In this document: piece by piece, positions 34,780-42,794 of the stretch | Numbering within the stretch: the first letter of the stretch is position 1 | How the letters are laid out: each line of letters opens with the position of its first letter | From: Rhodothermaceae bacterium | GTDB taxonomy: Bacteria > Bacteroidota > Rhodothermia > Rhodothermales > Bin80 | Length of the DNA stretch: 64,000 bases | Assembly (NCBI GenBank): GCA_009838195.1 | Contig: VXSC01000047.1 | Location: forward strand, 1-64,000 | Reading direction: 5' to 3' | Made by a program: the position numbers and the translations under genes | Notes under the pieces: model-generated | What the model was told of the DNA's origin: nothing | The model's input: only the letters and a program-made list of their open reading frames with translations | Database searches by the model: none

Positions 34780-35106
34780 ATGAAAAAGCAGGATATACAG
34801 GAAATAACTGTTACTGTCCGAATCGAGGAAGACGGTGACGGTTTTTACGCGTATGCACCCGCGCTTAAAGGGTTGCACGTTGGTGGCGACACAATAGAGG
34901 AAACGTTAAAAAATGTCGAAGACGGAATTCATGTATATTTGGATTCTTTAGTTGCGCATGGAGAACCATTTCCTGAAGGGCCACATTTTAAGGTTCACAA
35001 CTACAAGAAACCTATAACCAAAGAAATATCCGTTTCATGGCCATCTCCCATGATGCTTGGCGACAAGTCAAAAACATCACAGCGGAAAAGATCATACGCG
35101 CACTGA
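34780..35106 (+). CDS. hicB: HicB-like antitoxin
   Basis: The 108-residue protein has the HicB partial RNase-H-like domain: VTVRIEEDGDGFYAYAPALKGLHVGGDTIEETLKN is the core, read in short motifs GDGFYAYAP and GLHVGGDTIEE. In this family the domain binds and blocks the toxin. There is no clear C-terminal DNA-binding helix, but a basic tail is present. It overlaps the toxin gene by 70 bases, with the antitoxin gene first. The ATG is preceded by an AT-rich leader. Confidence 0.8.
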   Translation: MKKQDIQEITVTVRIEEDGDGFYAYAPALKGLHVGGDTIEETLKNVEDGIHVYLDSLVAHGEPFPEGPHFKVHNYKKPITKEISVSWPSPMMLGDKSKTSQRKRSYAH

Positions 35107-35333
35107 AGCGCGATGGATGGGAACAAGAGCATTCCAGAGGTGCCACTATTGGGTTTACAAAAAACAGAGGAGCCCCTCTTGCACCGAGTAGAGTTGTTGT
35201 ACATTACCACCCAAAGAAAACCTACAAGCCTAAGCTGTTGAAGCAAATACTTTCAGACATAGGTTGGGATGACTCTGATTTAATGCGCCTGAAATTGATC
35301 AGAAAAGGGAAAAAGTCAAAAAAATCTGACTGA
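35037..35333 (+). CDS. hicA: HicA-like mRNA interferase toxin
   Basis: The 98-residue basic protein has the HicA double-stranded RNA-binding-like fold: IIRALKRDGWEQEHSRGATIG and then VVVHYHPKKTYKPKLLKQIL. The usual catalytic GSH motif is replaced by RGAT, a variant I recall for a large subgroup that keeps the late HYHP histidines. Whether it cleaves RNA is not shown by the sequence. It overlaps the antitoxin gene in another frame, so the start is uncertain. Confidence 0.75.
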   Translation: MAISHDAWRQVKNITAEKIIRALKRDGWEQEHSRGATIGFTKNRGAPLAPSRVVVHYHPKKTYKPKLLKQILSDIGWDDSDLMRLKLIRKGKKSKKSD

Positions 35334-35854
35334 CCCACCCCGTGGAATCTTTATGCGTGCGCAAGTATGTAATCCCTTTGAAATTCGTTTGGGCTTGATC
35401 AAAAAGGAATAAAACCCTGAGAATAGCAATACTATTACCAATAAAAGCCATTGAACTTCAACCGCTTCCCGTCCATCCCTCGTACGGTCATAGACATTTG
35501 ATCAATCGTATCGTGGTCCCGGAGATCGTTCTTCCCTGCAAATTGCTTTACGCAGCGGTTCTGGTACTTCTTGTTAAGGTGGTAAAATGTGCAATGATAG
35601 GCACGTTTCAAGACTGCCCAGAACGATTCGATTCCGTAAGGCTATTGAAGACCTTGTGTCTAACCAGTCCAGCCGTTCGGATATTCATCCTCATCTGATT
35701 CTAGAAGAGCACGAGGTGATGGAAAGTCAGCTATCAGATTTCGTGACCAAACTGACTGAATATGAGCGTTTTCAGTTGAAAAGTTCTTCAGTACTCAGCG
35801 TCAACTCATTTAGCGAATGAGGTGACAGCCTCATCAGAGTACGAACTGCATCGG
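35334..35854. other. Intergenic stretch with weak reading frames
   Basis: About 500 bases follow hicA without a convincing gene. A 77-residue frame at 35587-35820 has a mixed composition and no family resemblance. Its end lies next to codons (EYELHRDDENF) that match the tail of the FRG-TPR gene, so this is probably debris of an older copy. Confidence 0.35.
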
Positions 35855-36566
35855 GATGACGAAAACTTCTCTTTTCACCCGCCAAATCTCGCTCAGTATC
35901 AGATGCTCACGGATGAAGAACAATCCGCTGAATATCCCTCAGCGCATTTAGTATGTGAGGGACCTTAGGCGTTTGCATATTGAGATGAATTCGCTCGTTA
36001 GGCGAGATCCAAAATAGCCTGTATATTTGGTTTTCGAGGGACTAGTTGCAATGTAGAAGGCTGGTTTCCGAACAACCGGATACTCCGACAAATGAGGCGC
36101 AACTGGCCCGTCACCCCGATGGTGCGGTACATATCAGCGAACGCCGAGACCTCGTATCATTTCGATTTCTGCTAACCCCAAAGGGATTGGATGCAATTGA
36201 ATACGCAAAACGTTGTCATCCTTCTTCTTGGCCTGTGTTTTCTGGGTAGTGCGGGAGAAAAATCAGTTCTGGAGAACCGGAGCGAGCCAGCGAAACCCAA
36301 AATCGTCCTCATTTACATTGATGACTTAGGGTGGGCGGATGTTGGATTCAACGGTAGTAGCTACTACGAAACACCAAACATAGACCAGCTTGCAAACCAA
36401 GGGATCATTTTTCCGCAGGCCTACGCAAATGCCCCCAACTGTGCCCCAAGTAGGGCCTCCGTGATGACCGGACAGTACACACCACGACATAAGGTTTACA
36501 CGGTGGGGACCTCCGAACGGGGCCAAGAAGAGGACCGCCGTATGATTCCCGTTCCGAACACGGAAA
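35855..36566. repeat. Duplicated block, copy 1 (partner 41001-41706)
   Basis: This stretch is largely identical base by base to 41001-41706, including the end of the FRG-TPR reading frame (FSFHPP, LAQYQMLTDEE), the intergenic spacer and the first 125 or so codons of a sulfatase. Scattered substitutions and a few indels show it is not very recent. Identity ends abruptly after gttccgaacacggaaa at 36566. Confidence 0.85.
36191..36566 (+). pseudogene. Sulfatase, truncated 5' fragment
   Basis: About 125 residues of a sulfatase are intact here, including the signal-type N-terminus, LIYIDDLGWADVGFNGS and the formylglycine motif NCAPSRASVMTG. After codon 125 the sequence switches to unrelated DNA, leaving a short random tail to 36625. 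The rest of the enzyme is missing, so this copy cannot fold as an active sulfatase. The intact copy is at 41337-42731. Confidence 0.85.
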
Positions 36567-36911
36567 GCACCACTCGCCCCTGTGCCACTGATGGATCCCT
36601 CCGATACGCCGGGCATCCTGTGTAAACTCCGGGGATGCCCCCTTTGGAAGACGGAGGACCACATCCTCGGCCTCACGCTCAATCCGATACGCAGGACTGG
36701 ACGGAGCATCCCGTTTCTGTGTCCCCTCTTGCGAACTGCCGTGTTCCCTTTCTCCGGAAACGTCCCGAGCCTTCTGCGGCGCATCGCGCCCGGTCTCGAT
36801 GAGGGTATTCAGTCTGGTCTCCACAGGATCAAACACAACAAAGTTATATATCCGGTGGCTGGCAGCTCCAAGCCCACCGAATCCACTACGCAAGCCCCCC
36901 GCTTCATCCAT
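36567..36911 (-). pseudogene. Truncated gene of the inserted element
   Basis: A minus-strand frame starts at ATG 36911, 8 bases inside the end of the upstream gene, and encodes about 114 residues (for example NFVVFDPVETRLNTLIETGR and AEDVVLRLPKG) before running into the sulfatase fragment at the junction. The reading frame then continues nonsensically to 36405. The loss of its 3' end shows that the element was cut or inserted here. Confidence 0.55.
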
Positions 36912-37278
36912 ACAATTTCTTGTGAGCCTTGAGAAATGCCTTCTCCTGTTTGATGTACTGTTCTGGGTTGTTGGCGTACCTCTCCAGCATATGCGTAGCA
37001 CCACGCATATCATACGTTACCACACCACACCTCCGGCACTCCCACGCGGTTGTTCCAGAAGGACTCAAGAAACTTGACTCGAGCCCCAGGTTCCCCCCTT
37101 CCTTTATAGGAACCGCATGCGGACATTTTGCCTGTAGCTTCTCTTTGAGCCGTTTCCGCTTTGACTCCTGCCACTGATTTATGTTGAAGGTAAAACCGAC
37201 CTTCACTGCAACCACCGCCCCTATCAGAACGAACACTGCAACCACTAACTCCCAAAACGTGTCAGGTAAGAAATCCAT
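36904..37278 (-). CDS. Unknown membrane protein of the inserted element
   Basis: The 124-residue protein has one N-terminal membrane helix (about residues 10-30) and a polar body with a CRRC-type Cys pair (WECRRCGVV) plus an earlier Cys, which may be a zinc-binding or redox site. I do not recognise the family. It overlaps the truncated gene by 8 bases and lies on the same strand as the other genes of the element. Confidence 0.55.
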   Translation of the reverse strand: MDFLPDTFWELVVAVFVLIGAVVAVKVGFTFNINQWQESKRKRLKEKLQAKCPHAVPIKEGGNLGLESSFLSPSGTTAWECRRCGVVTYDMRGATHMLERYANNPEQYIKQEKAFLKAHKKLYG

Positions 37279-37367
37279 AGTAAAAAGCGTTTATTCCTTC
37301 ACCTTACTTATGGCGACATCCTTCTGGGGTTCCTGTCTTTTGTACCCGGATGCAGGGTCCCGGAGCA

Positions 37368-37850
37368 TCATCCGATCTTTAATCCGCCATCCTTTGTACG
37401 TGATACCTTTTTACCGCCCGCAGCTTGGCTATACTTTTCTAACCTTTGCCTTTCTTCCTTGGACGAATTGGCCTCACGCTTAGCCCTTTCTGTTTCCTCC
37501 CGTTCGATCTTAACCTTGCGAAGATCATTAACCTTGCCATCAAGCACCGCCACTGCATCATCATCACCAGGGATTACTGAAAAGTGCTTAATCTCCATAG
37601 TTATGTCAGGAAGCACGGCATGAGTACGGTAAGGAGGTACAAAAACTTTGAACAGATACTTATGGTGCTTGGACATTTCCTCTGGATTGCTCGATGAACG
37701 TCCAACGGGCTTAATCTCGCACTTGATACATCCGTTATCCTTGCCCCTCAGATTCCACAATAGAAAAGCCGCAGCGTCCTCATTAGTGCCATACTGGGCT
37801 TTTGGGATTCGCTCAAACGACCCATCAATACACATATAGAGTTCTTTCAT
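37368..37850 (-). CDS. Unknown protein of the inserted element
   Basis: The 160-residue protein has an N-terminal globular part (residues about 1-110) with strands such as YLFKVFVPPYRTHAVLP, then a long charged helix (VKIEREETERAKREANSSKEE) and a basic Lys/Gly tail. It looks like a cytoplasmic nucleic-acid-associated protein, but no family is recognised. The neighbouring genes on the same strand suggest a small element operon. Confidence 0.55.
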   Translation of the reverse strand: MKELYMCIDGSFERIPKAQYGTNEDAAAFLLWNLRGKDNGCIKCEIKPVGRSSSNPEEMSKHHKYLFKVFVPPYRTHAVLPDITMEIKHFSVIPGDDDAVAVLDGKVNDLRKVKIEREETERAKREANSSKEERQRLEKYSQAAGGKKVSRTKDGGLKIG

Positions 37851-37891
37851 GTTGCTTGCCGACCTCTCGGCTTTTAGTTAGTGTGTTGGTG

Positions 37892-38245
37892 TTATGCTGC
37901 CGCACCTCTTTTCCCTTTCTCACACGGCGCACTTTTCCGCGCATATTGCTTGCCGCGCAGCTCGTCAGTCAGCGGGTATGGAACTTGCTTGGGTTCCAGG
38001 TCAAAAAAAGCTCTGTACGTCTCTTGTGTAGCCTTGCGGAACACAACTGCATCCGCCTTCGAAGTTACCGTGCTACCCCCACGCACTGGCACAACACGCA
38101 GGATTTTATACGGGTCCCCCAACGCCAGCAGAAACCGCTGCGGCGCGTGTTTATGCCCGTTCGCTTCAAGCGTCCCCTCGCAGTCGTACACCGTATAGGC
38201 GCCACCCCCACGCCGTATGCAGATCACATAATCGTTGTTTTTCAT
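37892..38245 (-). CDS. Unknown basic protein of the inserted element
   Basis: The 117-residue protein has a strand-rich N-terminal half (DYVICIRRGGGAYTVYDCEG) and a basic C-terminus (KQYARKSAPCEKGKRGAAA). It ends 41 bases before the next gene and begins 13 bases after the HNH gene on the same strand. It could be a small nucleic-acid-binding protein. Function is unknown. Confidence 0.55.
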   Translation of the reverse strand: MKNNDYVICIRRGGGAYTVYDCEGTLEANGHKHAPQRFLLALGDPYKILRVVPVRGGSTVTSKADAVVFRKATQETYRAFFDLEPKQVPYPLTDELRGKQYARKSAPCEKGKRGAAA

Positions 38246-38257
38246 GGTTTCATTCAG

Positions 38258-39127
38258 TCATCCTATCAGCCCCAGTGTCAATCTGCGGCCATTCATGCGA
38301 TTCATGTTCTCGTTCAGGTACGTGTAAGACTGATTCGGGGCCGTCAGGACGACTTTTATTGCGCGTGCATCAAATATGTGCTTCTCTTCCAGCCAGTCCA
38401 CACACGTTTCGACCGTTCCGTCGCTCCCGAACTTGTAATCGTGCTTGTTTGCAATGTCGATCACATGTTTCATGTCGCGCAGCCCAACGTCTTGGAGCAT
38501 TACGGACGTCATCCTATTAGCCGTTTTTTGTTTTTTTGATTCTGCACCGGCTATATTTTTGGGAAAAATTGATCCGTTTGATAAGGGGGCCATCGAACCC
38601 GATTTGCCATTTTTCGGGTTTGCATACTCGTAAAGCGATCCGCAACATAACCAATAGTCGCGAACGCGTGTGCGTTTGGACGTGCGGCCCTCTACCTCCT
38701 CGTAATGGGTTTCCGGCATGTAGCCGATTATGCCGGCTTTCTTCAGTCGCTGGATAGCCTTCTTGACCGCGTTCTCGCTCTTTCCCAGGTCTTTCGCGAT
38801 CCGCGCTTGTGTTGGCGCATACTTACCCGTATGCCCGAACGGGGAACGGCAGGGCTTGTGATCTACCTTGCTGATCATGTAATCCAACTGTGTCCCACGT
38901 TTAAGGTTAGATAACCAATGAAGTGGGCGAAGATTGGATAAATGGTTTGTTCCTCCCTGAGATTGCGAAATCACATTATCGATTTCCCATCCCCATTGTG
39001 ATCTCCTGCTTCCATAATCTGCATACCGAATCACACGCCCGAAGTCATCCAGTCGCAAAATCAAGGGACTATATCCGGGTATTTCGCGTGCTTTCGGCCA
39101 AACAGCGTCCTTTATATTAGCATCCAT
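38258..39127 (-). CDS. HNH-nuclease and winged-helix fusion, likely element replication protein
   Basis: The 289-residue protein combines two recognisable parts. The N-terminal part has an HNH-type pattern: WGWEIDNVISQSQGG, then HLSNLRPLHWLSNLKRG. The middle (about residues 95-160) has a winged helix with ARIAKDLGKSENAVKKAIQ and KAGIIGYMPE, like phage replication organisers. The rest is unknown. Such fusions suit initiation or processing in small plasmids and phages. Catalytic competence of the HNH part is uncertain because the canonical His pair is changed to EIDN. Confidence 0.6.
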   Translation of the reverse strand: MDANIKDAVWPKAREIPGYSPLILRLDDFGRVIRYADYGSRRSQWGWEIDNVISQSQGGTNHLSNLRPLHWLSNLKRGTQLDYMISKVDHKPCRSPFGHTGKYAPTQARIAKDLGKSENAVKKAIQRLKKAGIIGYMPETHYEEVEGRTSKRTRVRDYWLCCGSLYEYANPKNGKSGSMAPLSNGSIFPKNIAGAESKKQKTANRMTSVMLQDVGLRDMKHVIDIANKHDYKFGSDGTVETCVDWLEEKHIFDARAIKVVLTAPNQSYTYLNENMNRMNGRRLTLGLIG

Positions 39128-39221
39128 TACACTTGCCTTTGTCGTCGTACCCGTGTTAGGGGGTAGAACATAGCTCCTTCAATCTTTCCTTCGCAGTTCT
39201 GTGTCATGCAGAACACACGAA

Positions 39222-39371
39222 CTACTTCTTGCCCTTCCTGCCTTTTTTGGGGGCACGTTGCGACAATGCGCTTCCCGCTATCTTCTTACCAGTTTTTGAA
39301 GTCTTCTTGCTTCTGAGAGCCTTTGAGGCGGCCTTGCCTACTTCCTTACTTGTCCTTCTTTGTTTAGCCAT
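39222..39371 (-). CDS. 49-residue highly basic protein of the inserted element
   Basis: A clean ATG-to-TAG frame on the minus strand encodes MAKQRRTSKEVGKAASK and continues to GSALSQRAPKKGRKGKK. It is about 40 percent Lys plus Arg, with no Asp. It resembles short Lys/Ala/Ser-rich proteins with a GSALSQ motif that I recall from plasmids and mobile elements; their role is not known. Likely roles are DNA compaction or binding. It begins about 95 bases before the HNH gene. Confidence 0.6.
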   Translation of the reverse strand: MAKQRRTSKEVGKAASKALRSKKTSKTGKKIAGSALSQRAPKKGRKGKK

Positions 39372-39452
39372 AGTTAGTACCATTTGATTAAAACATTCCC
39401 AAGGTGGGCTGCGTCAAAAACTGTGCCAGAGCCTGAGTTGTGCTAGAGTGGC

Positions 39453-39539
39453 AGGACTCCGTGCAATAATGGCACAATTGTCATTATCCTGCATTCGGTA
39501 TTGCGTCAGCGCGCGGTAGGACTCCCTGCAATAATGGCA
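39453..39539. repeat. Two 22-base direct repeats (39453-39474 and 39518-39539)
   Basis: The units aggactccgtgcaataatggc and aggactccctgcaataatggc (with one mismatch) are 65 bases apart. They lie just beyond the small basic gene, in the 39372-39746 stretch that has no gene. They could be iterons or an element end. Nearby ataatg and cattat arms flank the first unit. Confidence 0.55.
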
Positions 39540-39746
39540 TCCTGTGGTGGCTGCTGTACGAATTCCGTTTCATAGGGACTGTTCCGTTAGACGATCTCAC
39601 GGGAAAAACAGAGGTCAGCCCTAAGCAGTAGTATTCCTCGGGAACTAGTTAATTCGACGGAACGTGCGAGAGGATATGATCCATTGCAAGATTATGGAGG
39701 CACTAGGACCGGGGGCAATGAAGCCCGGCAATGGATCAGGCGGACG

Positions 39747-41069
39747 ATGGCAGCGGATTGTATGCAGGATACCGACATTCCGCCACGAACTTTGTGCCCA
39801 AGTCTCAGTTCAGCGGATCTAATTGCTCAAAATGATGCCTGCAAAGGCGCGAACTACAGTTCTAACCTTATGGCTATTCACTCGGTTCAAGAATTTCTCG
39901 ATTGCCTCCCCCTTGCAGCAAATGGTACTCCCTCTGGCGAGTTTCTGTACCGTGGTCAGGCTGACAGTAGTTGGAGAGTAGACTGCTCTGCAGTACGCAG
40001 GCTCGTAGCTAGTCAGAACAAGAATCTGGAAAATGGCCCTATTCAGCAAGCACTGGTCGGATACTTGCATAGCTTGCTTAGTGAAGTGTCGCGATACGTA
40101 GGTACTTGTGCCGAACTACCTCCAGGATGCACTCAACTTCACGTCCTCGCCCAGTTGCAGCATTTCGGAGCCGCTACGGGCCTAATTGATTTCACACTGG
40201 ATCCCTTAAAGGCACTCTGGTTTGCCAGCCAAGGATCCCCTGATAAGGATGGAGCAGTCTATGTCTTGCCACGGGCGGATCTGCGAAAGATTGACGAATT
40301 GGACGTGCGGGCTAACGATGCCCTGAGTTATTTCTATGGTCCTGCAAACATGTGGGAAAATCCGCCCTACGTGTGGGAGCCGAAGAACATCCCGGGAAGA
40401 GCATTCTCCCAGCAATCGGTGTTCGTTATAGATGTTCCATTCGTTGCGCCTTTCCGCCTCAGGAAATGTGTCATAGCCAAACGGGCCAAGGAAGAGCTAT
40501 TGAGGGAATTACAGAACGAACATGACATCCACGAAGAAAATCTTTTCGCCGACCTCCCTGGGTTTTCCCAAGCCAACTCGGCTTCAAAGTACTTTAATGC
40601 CAACCGGACTACGGATTTCTGGTTAAAGAGGTTGGACGACATTACAGATAACTACAAAAAAGTAGGAGCACATGTGGATTGTGGGGTGGCGTATTCAGCC
40701 ATCCGAGATTTGGACTCAGCTATCCATCACTATACAGAGGCCATCAAACTGGATCCTGAATGCATTGGGATATACGTCAATCGGGCGCACGAACTATACT
40801 CATGTGGTGATCTAGTCAAGGCATTAGCTGACTGCAATACAGCCATCTGCCTTCATGGAGACGGCAGCCAAGAAAACGGCTTCAAGCAAATAGCCCAGGT
40901 CTACTACCTTAGAGGCCTCATACACCGAGAGCTAGGAAACGAGGATCAGCATTATGCAGATATAAACAAGGCATTCGAGAGCGGTTTCAAATTGTATTGG
41001 GATGACAATAATTTCTCTTTTCACCCGCCACCTCTCGCTCAGTATCAGATGCTTACGGACGAAGAATAA
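39747..41069 (+). CDS. FRG-domain protein with C-terminal TPR repeats
   Basis: The N-terminal domain is an FRG domain (PF08867-like). The sequence FLYRGQADSSWRVDCSAVRR gives the F-Y-R-G core, followed by HFGAATGLIDFTLDPLKAL. The C-terminal part (about residues 320-440) has TPR-type helices, for example DLDSAIHHYTEAIKLDPE and DLVKALADCNTAICL. The function of FRG domains is unproven; they occur near mobile and defence genes. Start options are ATG at 39747, ATG at 39870 (closest to the domain) and a TTG at 39684. Its tail lies in the duplicated block. Confidence 0.75.
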   Translation: MAADCMQDTDIPPRTLCPSLSSADLIAQNDACKGANYSSNLMAIHSVQEFLDCLPLAANGTPSGEFLYRGQADSSWRVDCSAVRRLVASQNKNLENGPIQQALVGYLHSLLSEVSRYVGTCAELPPGCTQLHVLAQLQHFGAATGLIDFTLDPLKALWFASQGSPDKDGAVYVLPRADLRKIDELDVRANDALSYFYGPANMWENPPYVWEPKNIPGRAFSQQSVFVIDVPFVAPFRLRKCVIAKRAKEELLRELQNEHDIHEENLFADLPGFSQANSASKYFNANRTTDFWLKRLDDITDNYKKVGAHVDCGVAYSAIRDLDSAIHHYTEAIKLDPECIGIYVNRAHELYSCGDLVKALADCNTAICLHGDGSQENGFKQIAQVYYLRGLIHRELGNEDQHYADINKAFESGFKLYWDDNNFSFHPPPLAQYQMLTDEE

Positions 41070-41706
41070 ACTACTAGATATCTCTCAGCACATATAGCAT
41101 GTGCGAGATCTTAGGCGTTTGTATATTGAGGCGAAGTTGCTCATTGGGTGGGATCCAAAGTAGCCTGTATATTTGGTTCCAGAGGGACTAGTCGCAGTAG
41201 AAAAGGGCCGGTTTTCAACAATTAGTTACTCCGGCAAGTGAGACACAACTGGCTCGTCAACGCGATGGCACGGTACGTATCAACGATTGCTAAGACCTCG
41301 TCTCAGATTTATTTCTGCCAACCCCGAACGGATTGAATGCATTCGAATACGCAAGGCGTTGTCGTCCTTCTTCTTGGTCTGTGCTTTCTGGGCAGTGCGG
41401 GATTAGTTAAGGAGAAGCTGAGCGAGTCAGCGAAACCCAATATCATCTTCATTTACATCGATGACCTAGGATGGGCGGATGTTGGATTCAACGGCAGTAC
41501 CTACTACGAAACACCAAACATAGACCAGCTTGCAAGTCGGGGGATCATTTTTTCGCAAGCCTACGCAAATGCCCCCAACTGTGCCCCGAGTAGGGCCTCT
41601 GTGATGACCGGGCAGTACACACCACGACATAAGATTTACACGGTGGGGACCTCCGAACGGGGCCAAGAAGAAGACCGCCGTATGATTCCCGTTCCGAACA
41701 CAGAAA
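41001..41706. repeat. Duplicated block, copy 2 (partner 35855-36566)
   Basis: This is the intact copy: the end of the FRG-TPR gene, about 265 bases of spacer and the first 123 or so codons of the sulfatase. The reading frames continue on both sides, so this copy is the working one. Confidence 0.85.
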
Positions 41707-42731
41707 ATCTACCGCTCCATTATACGACTCTAGCTGAGGCGTTAGGCGATGCAGGATATACTACCGGCCACTTCGGAAAATGGCATCTCGGAGACACGGG
41801 GTTTCATCCCGAAGACCAGGGTTTTGATGTAAATGTTGGCGGATACAAAAGTGGATCGCCACGCGGAGGATACTTTCCGCCCTATAATAATCCAAAACTT
41901 GCCGATGGCCCTGACGGTGAATACCTGACGGATCGCCTCACAAACGAGGCCATCACATTTATTGAGCAGAACAAAGAAGGACCGTTTTTCCTGTATCTGT
42001 CTCACTACGCGGTGCATACTCCAATACAGGCGCAGGCAGATGTTATAGCAAAGTATGAGCGCAAAGCACCCGATGGAGATCAAAAAAATCCTACATATGC
42101 TGCCATGATTGAGAGTACTGATCGGAGTGTGGGTAGCGTGTTAGAGCAGATTGCAGCGCTGGGGCTGACCGAAAATACACTGGTTGTTTTCTATTCTGAC
42201 AATGGTGGAGCTGTCCAAGCCACGTCCAATCAGCCGCTCAGAGGCTACAAGGGAATGTTGTACGAGGGCGGAATTCGCGTCCCTTTGGCTGTAAAATGGC
42301 CAGCAATAATCACACCCGGGCGGTTGGATAGCACCCCTGTAATTGGAATTGATTTTTACCCTACCCTCTTGGAGATAGCTGGTGCTGAGCCCCCGGCACA
42401 CAATATGGATGGAGTAAGTCTCGTCCCGATTTTCTCTGGAATTGGCAATCTGGCAGCGAGGAACCTCTACTGGCATTTTCCGGCATACCTTGAGGCGCCA
42501 AGGGGAATACCCGGACCGTGGCGTACGACACCGGCTGGAGCGATACGTAGTGGAGATTACAAGCTGATCGAATTCTTCGAGAATGGTGCACTGGAGCTCT
42601 ACAACCTGCGCGAAGATCCACGAGAGTCCACCGATATGGCTAACCAACTACCCGAAAAGGTCAAACTGCTACATGAGAACCTCAGGGACTGGCGCGAAAA
42701 TGTCGGAGCCGATATGCCAACACCAAAGTAG
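41337..42731 (+). CDS. Type I sulfatase, formylglycine-dependent
   Basis: The 464-residue secreted sulfatase has a signal-type N-terminus and the motif C82-A-P-S-R with TGQYTPRH; C82 would be converted to formylglycine by a maturase encoded elsewhere. Metal-binding residues D42 and D43 (IYIDDLGWADVG) and the later FYSDNGG motif are present. It is likely to cleave sulfate from polysaccharides outside the cytoplasm. The substrate class cannot be read. A second, truncated copy is at 36191-36566. Confidence 0.9.
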   Translation: MHSNTQGVVVLLLGLCFLGSAGLVKEKLSESAKPNIIFIYIDDLGWADVGFNGSTYYETPNIDQLASRGIIFSQAYANAPNCAPSRASVMTGQYTPRHKIYTVGTSERGQEEDRRMIPVPNTENLPLHYTTLAEALGDAGYTTGHFGKWHLGDTGFHPEDQGFDVNVGGYKSGSPRGGYFPPYNNPKLADGPDGEYLTDRLTNEAITFIEQNKEGPFFLYLSHYAVHTPIQAQADVIAKYERKAPDGDQKNPTYAAMIESTDRSVGSVLEQIAALGLTENTLVVFYSDNGGAVQATSNQPLRGYKGMLYEGGIRVPLAVKWPAIITPGRLDSTPVIGIDFYPTLLEIAGAEPPAHNMDGVSLVPIFSGIGNLAARNLYWHFPAYLEAPRGIPGPWRTTPAGAIRSGDYKLIEFFENGALELYNLREDPRESTDMANQLPEKVKLLHENLRDWRENVGADMPTPK

Positions 42732-42794
42732 TTACCGGTACGTTGAGCCAGTTATGATACTCAGTCCAGAAATCCCTTCTCCCCTCCTGATCCA

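Noticed and set aside
36405-37013. 202-residue minus-strand frame spanning the breakpoint as a single gene
   Set aside because: Its last part is the antisense of the sulfatase fragment and its first part overlaps the upstream gene; only the central section from 36911 looks like a real, truncated gene.
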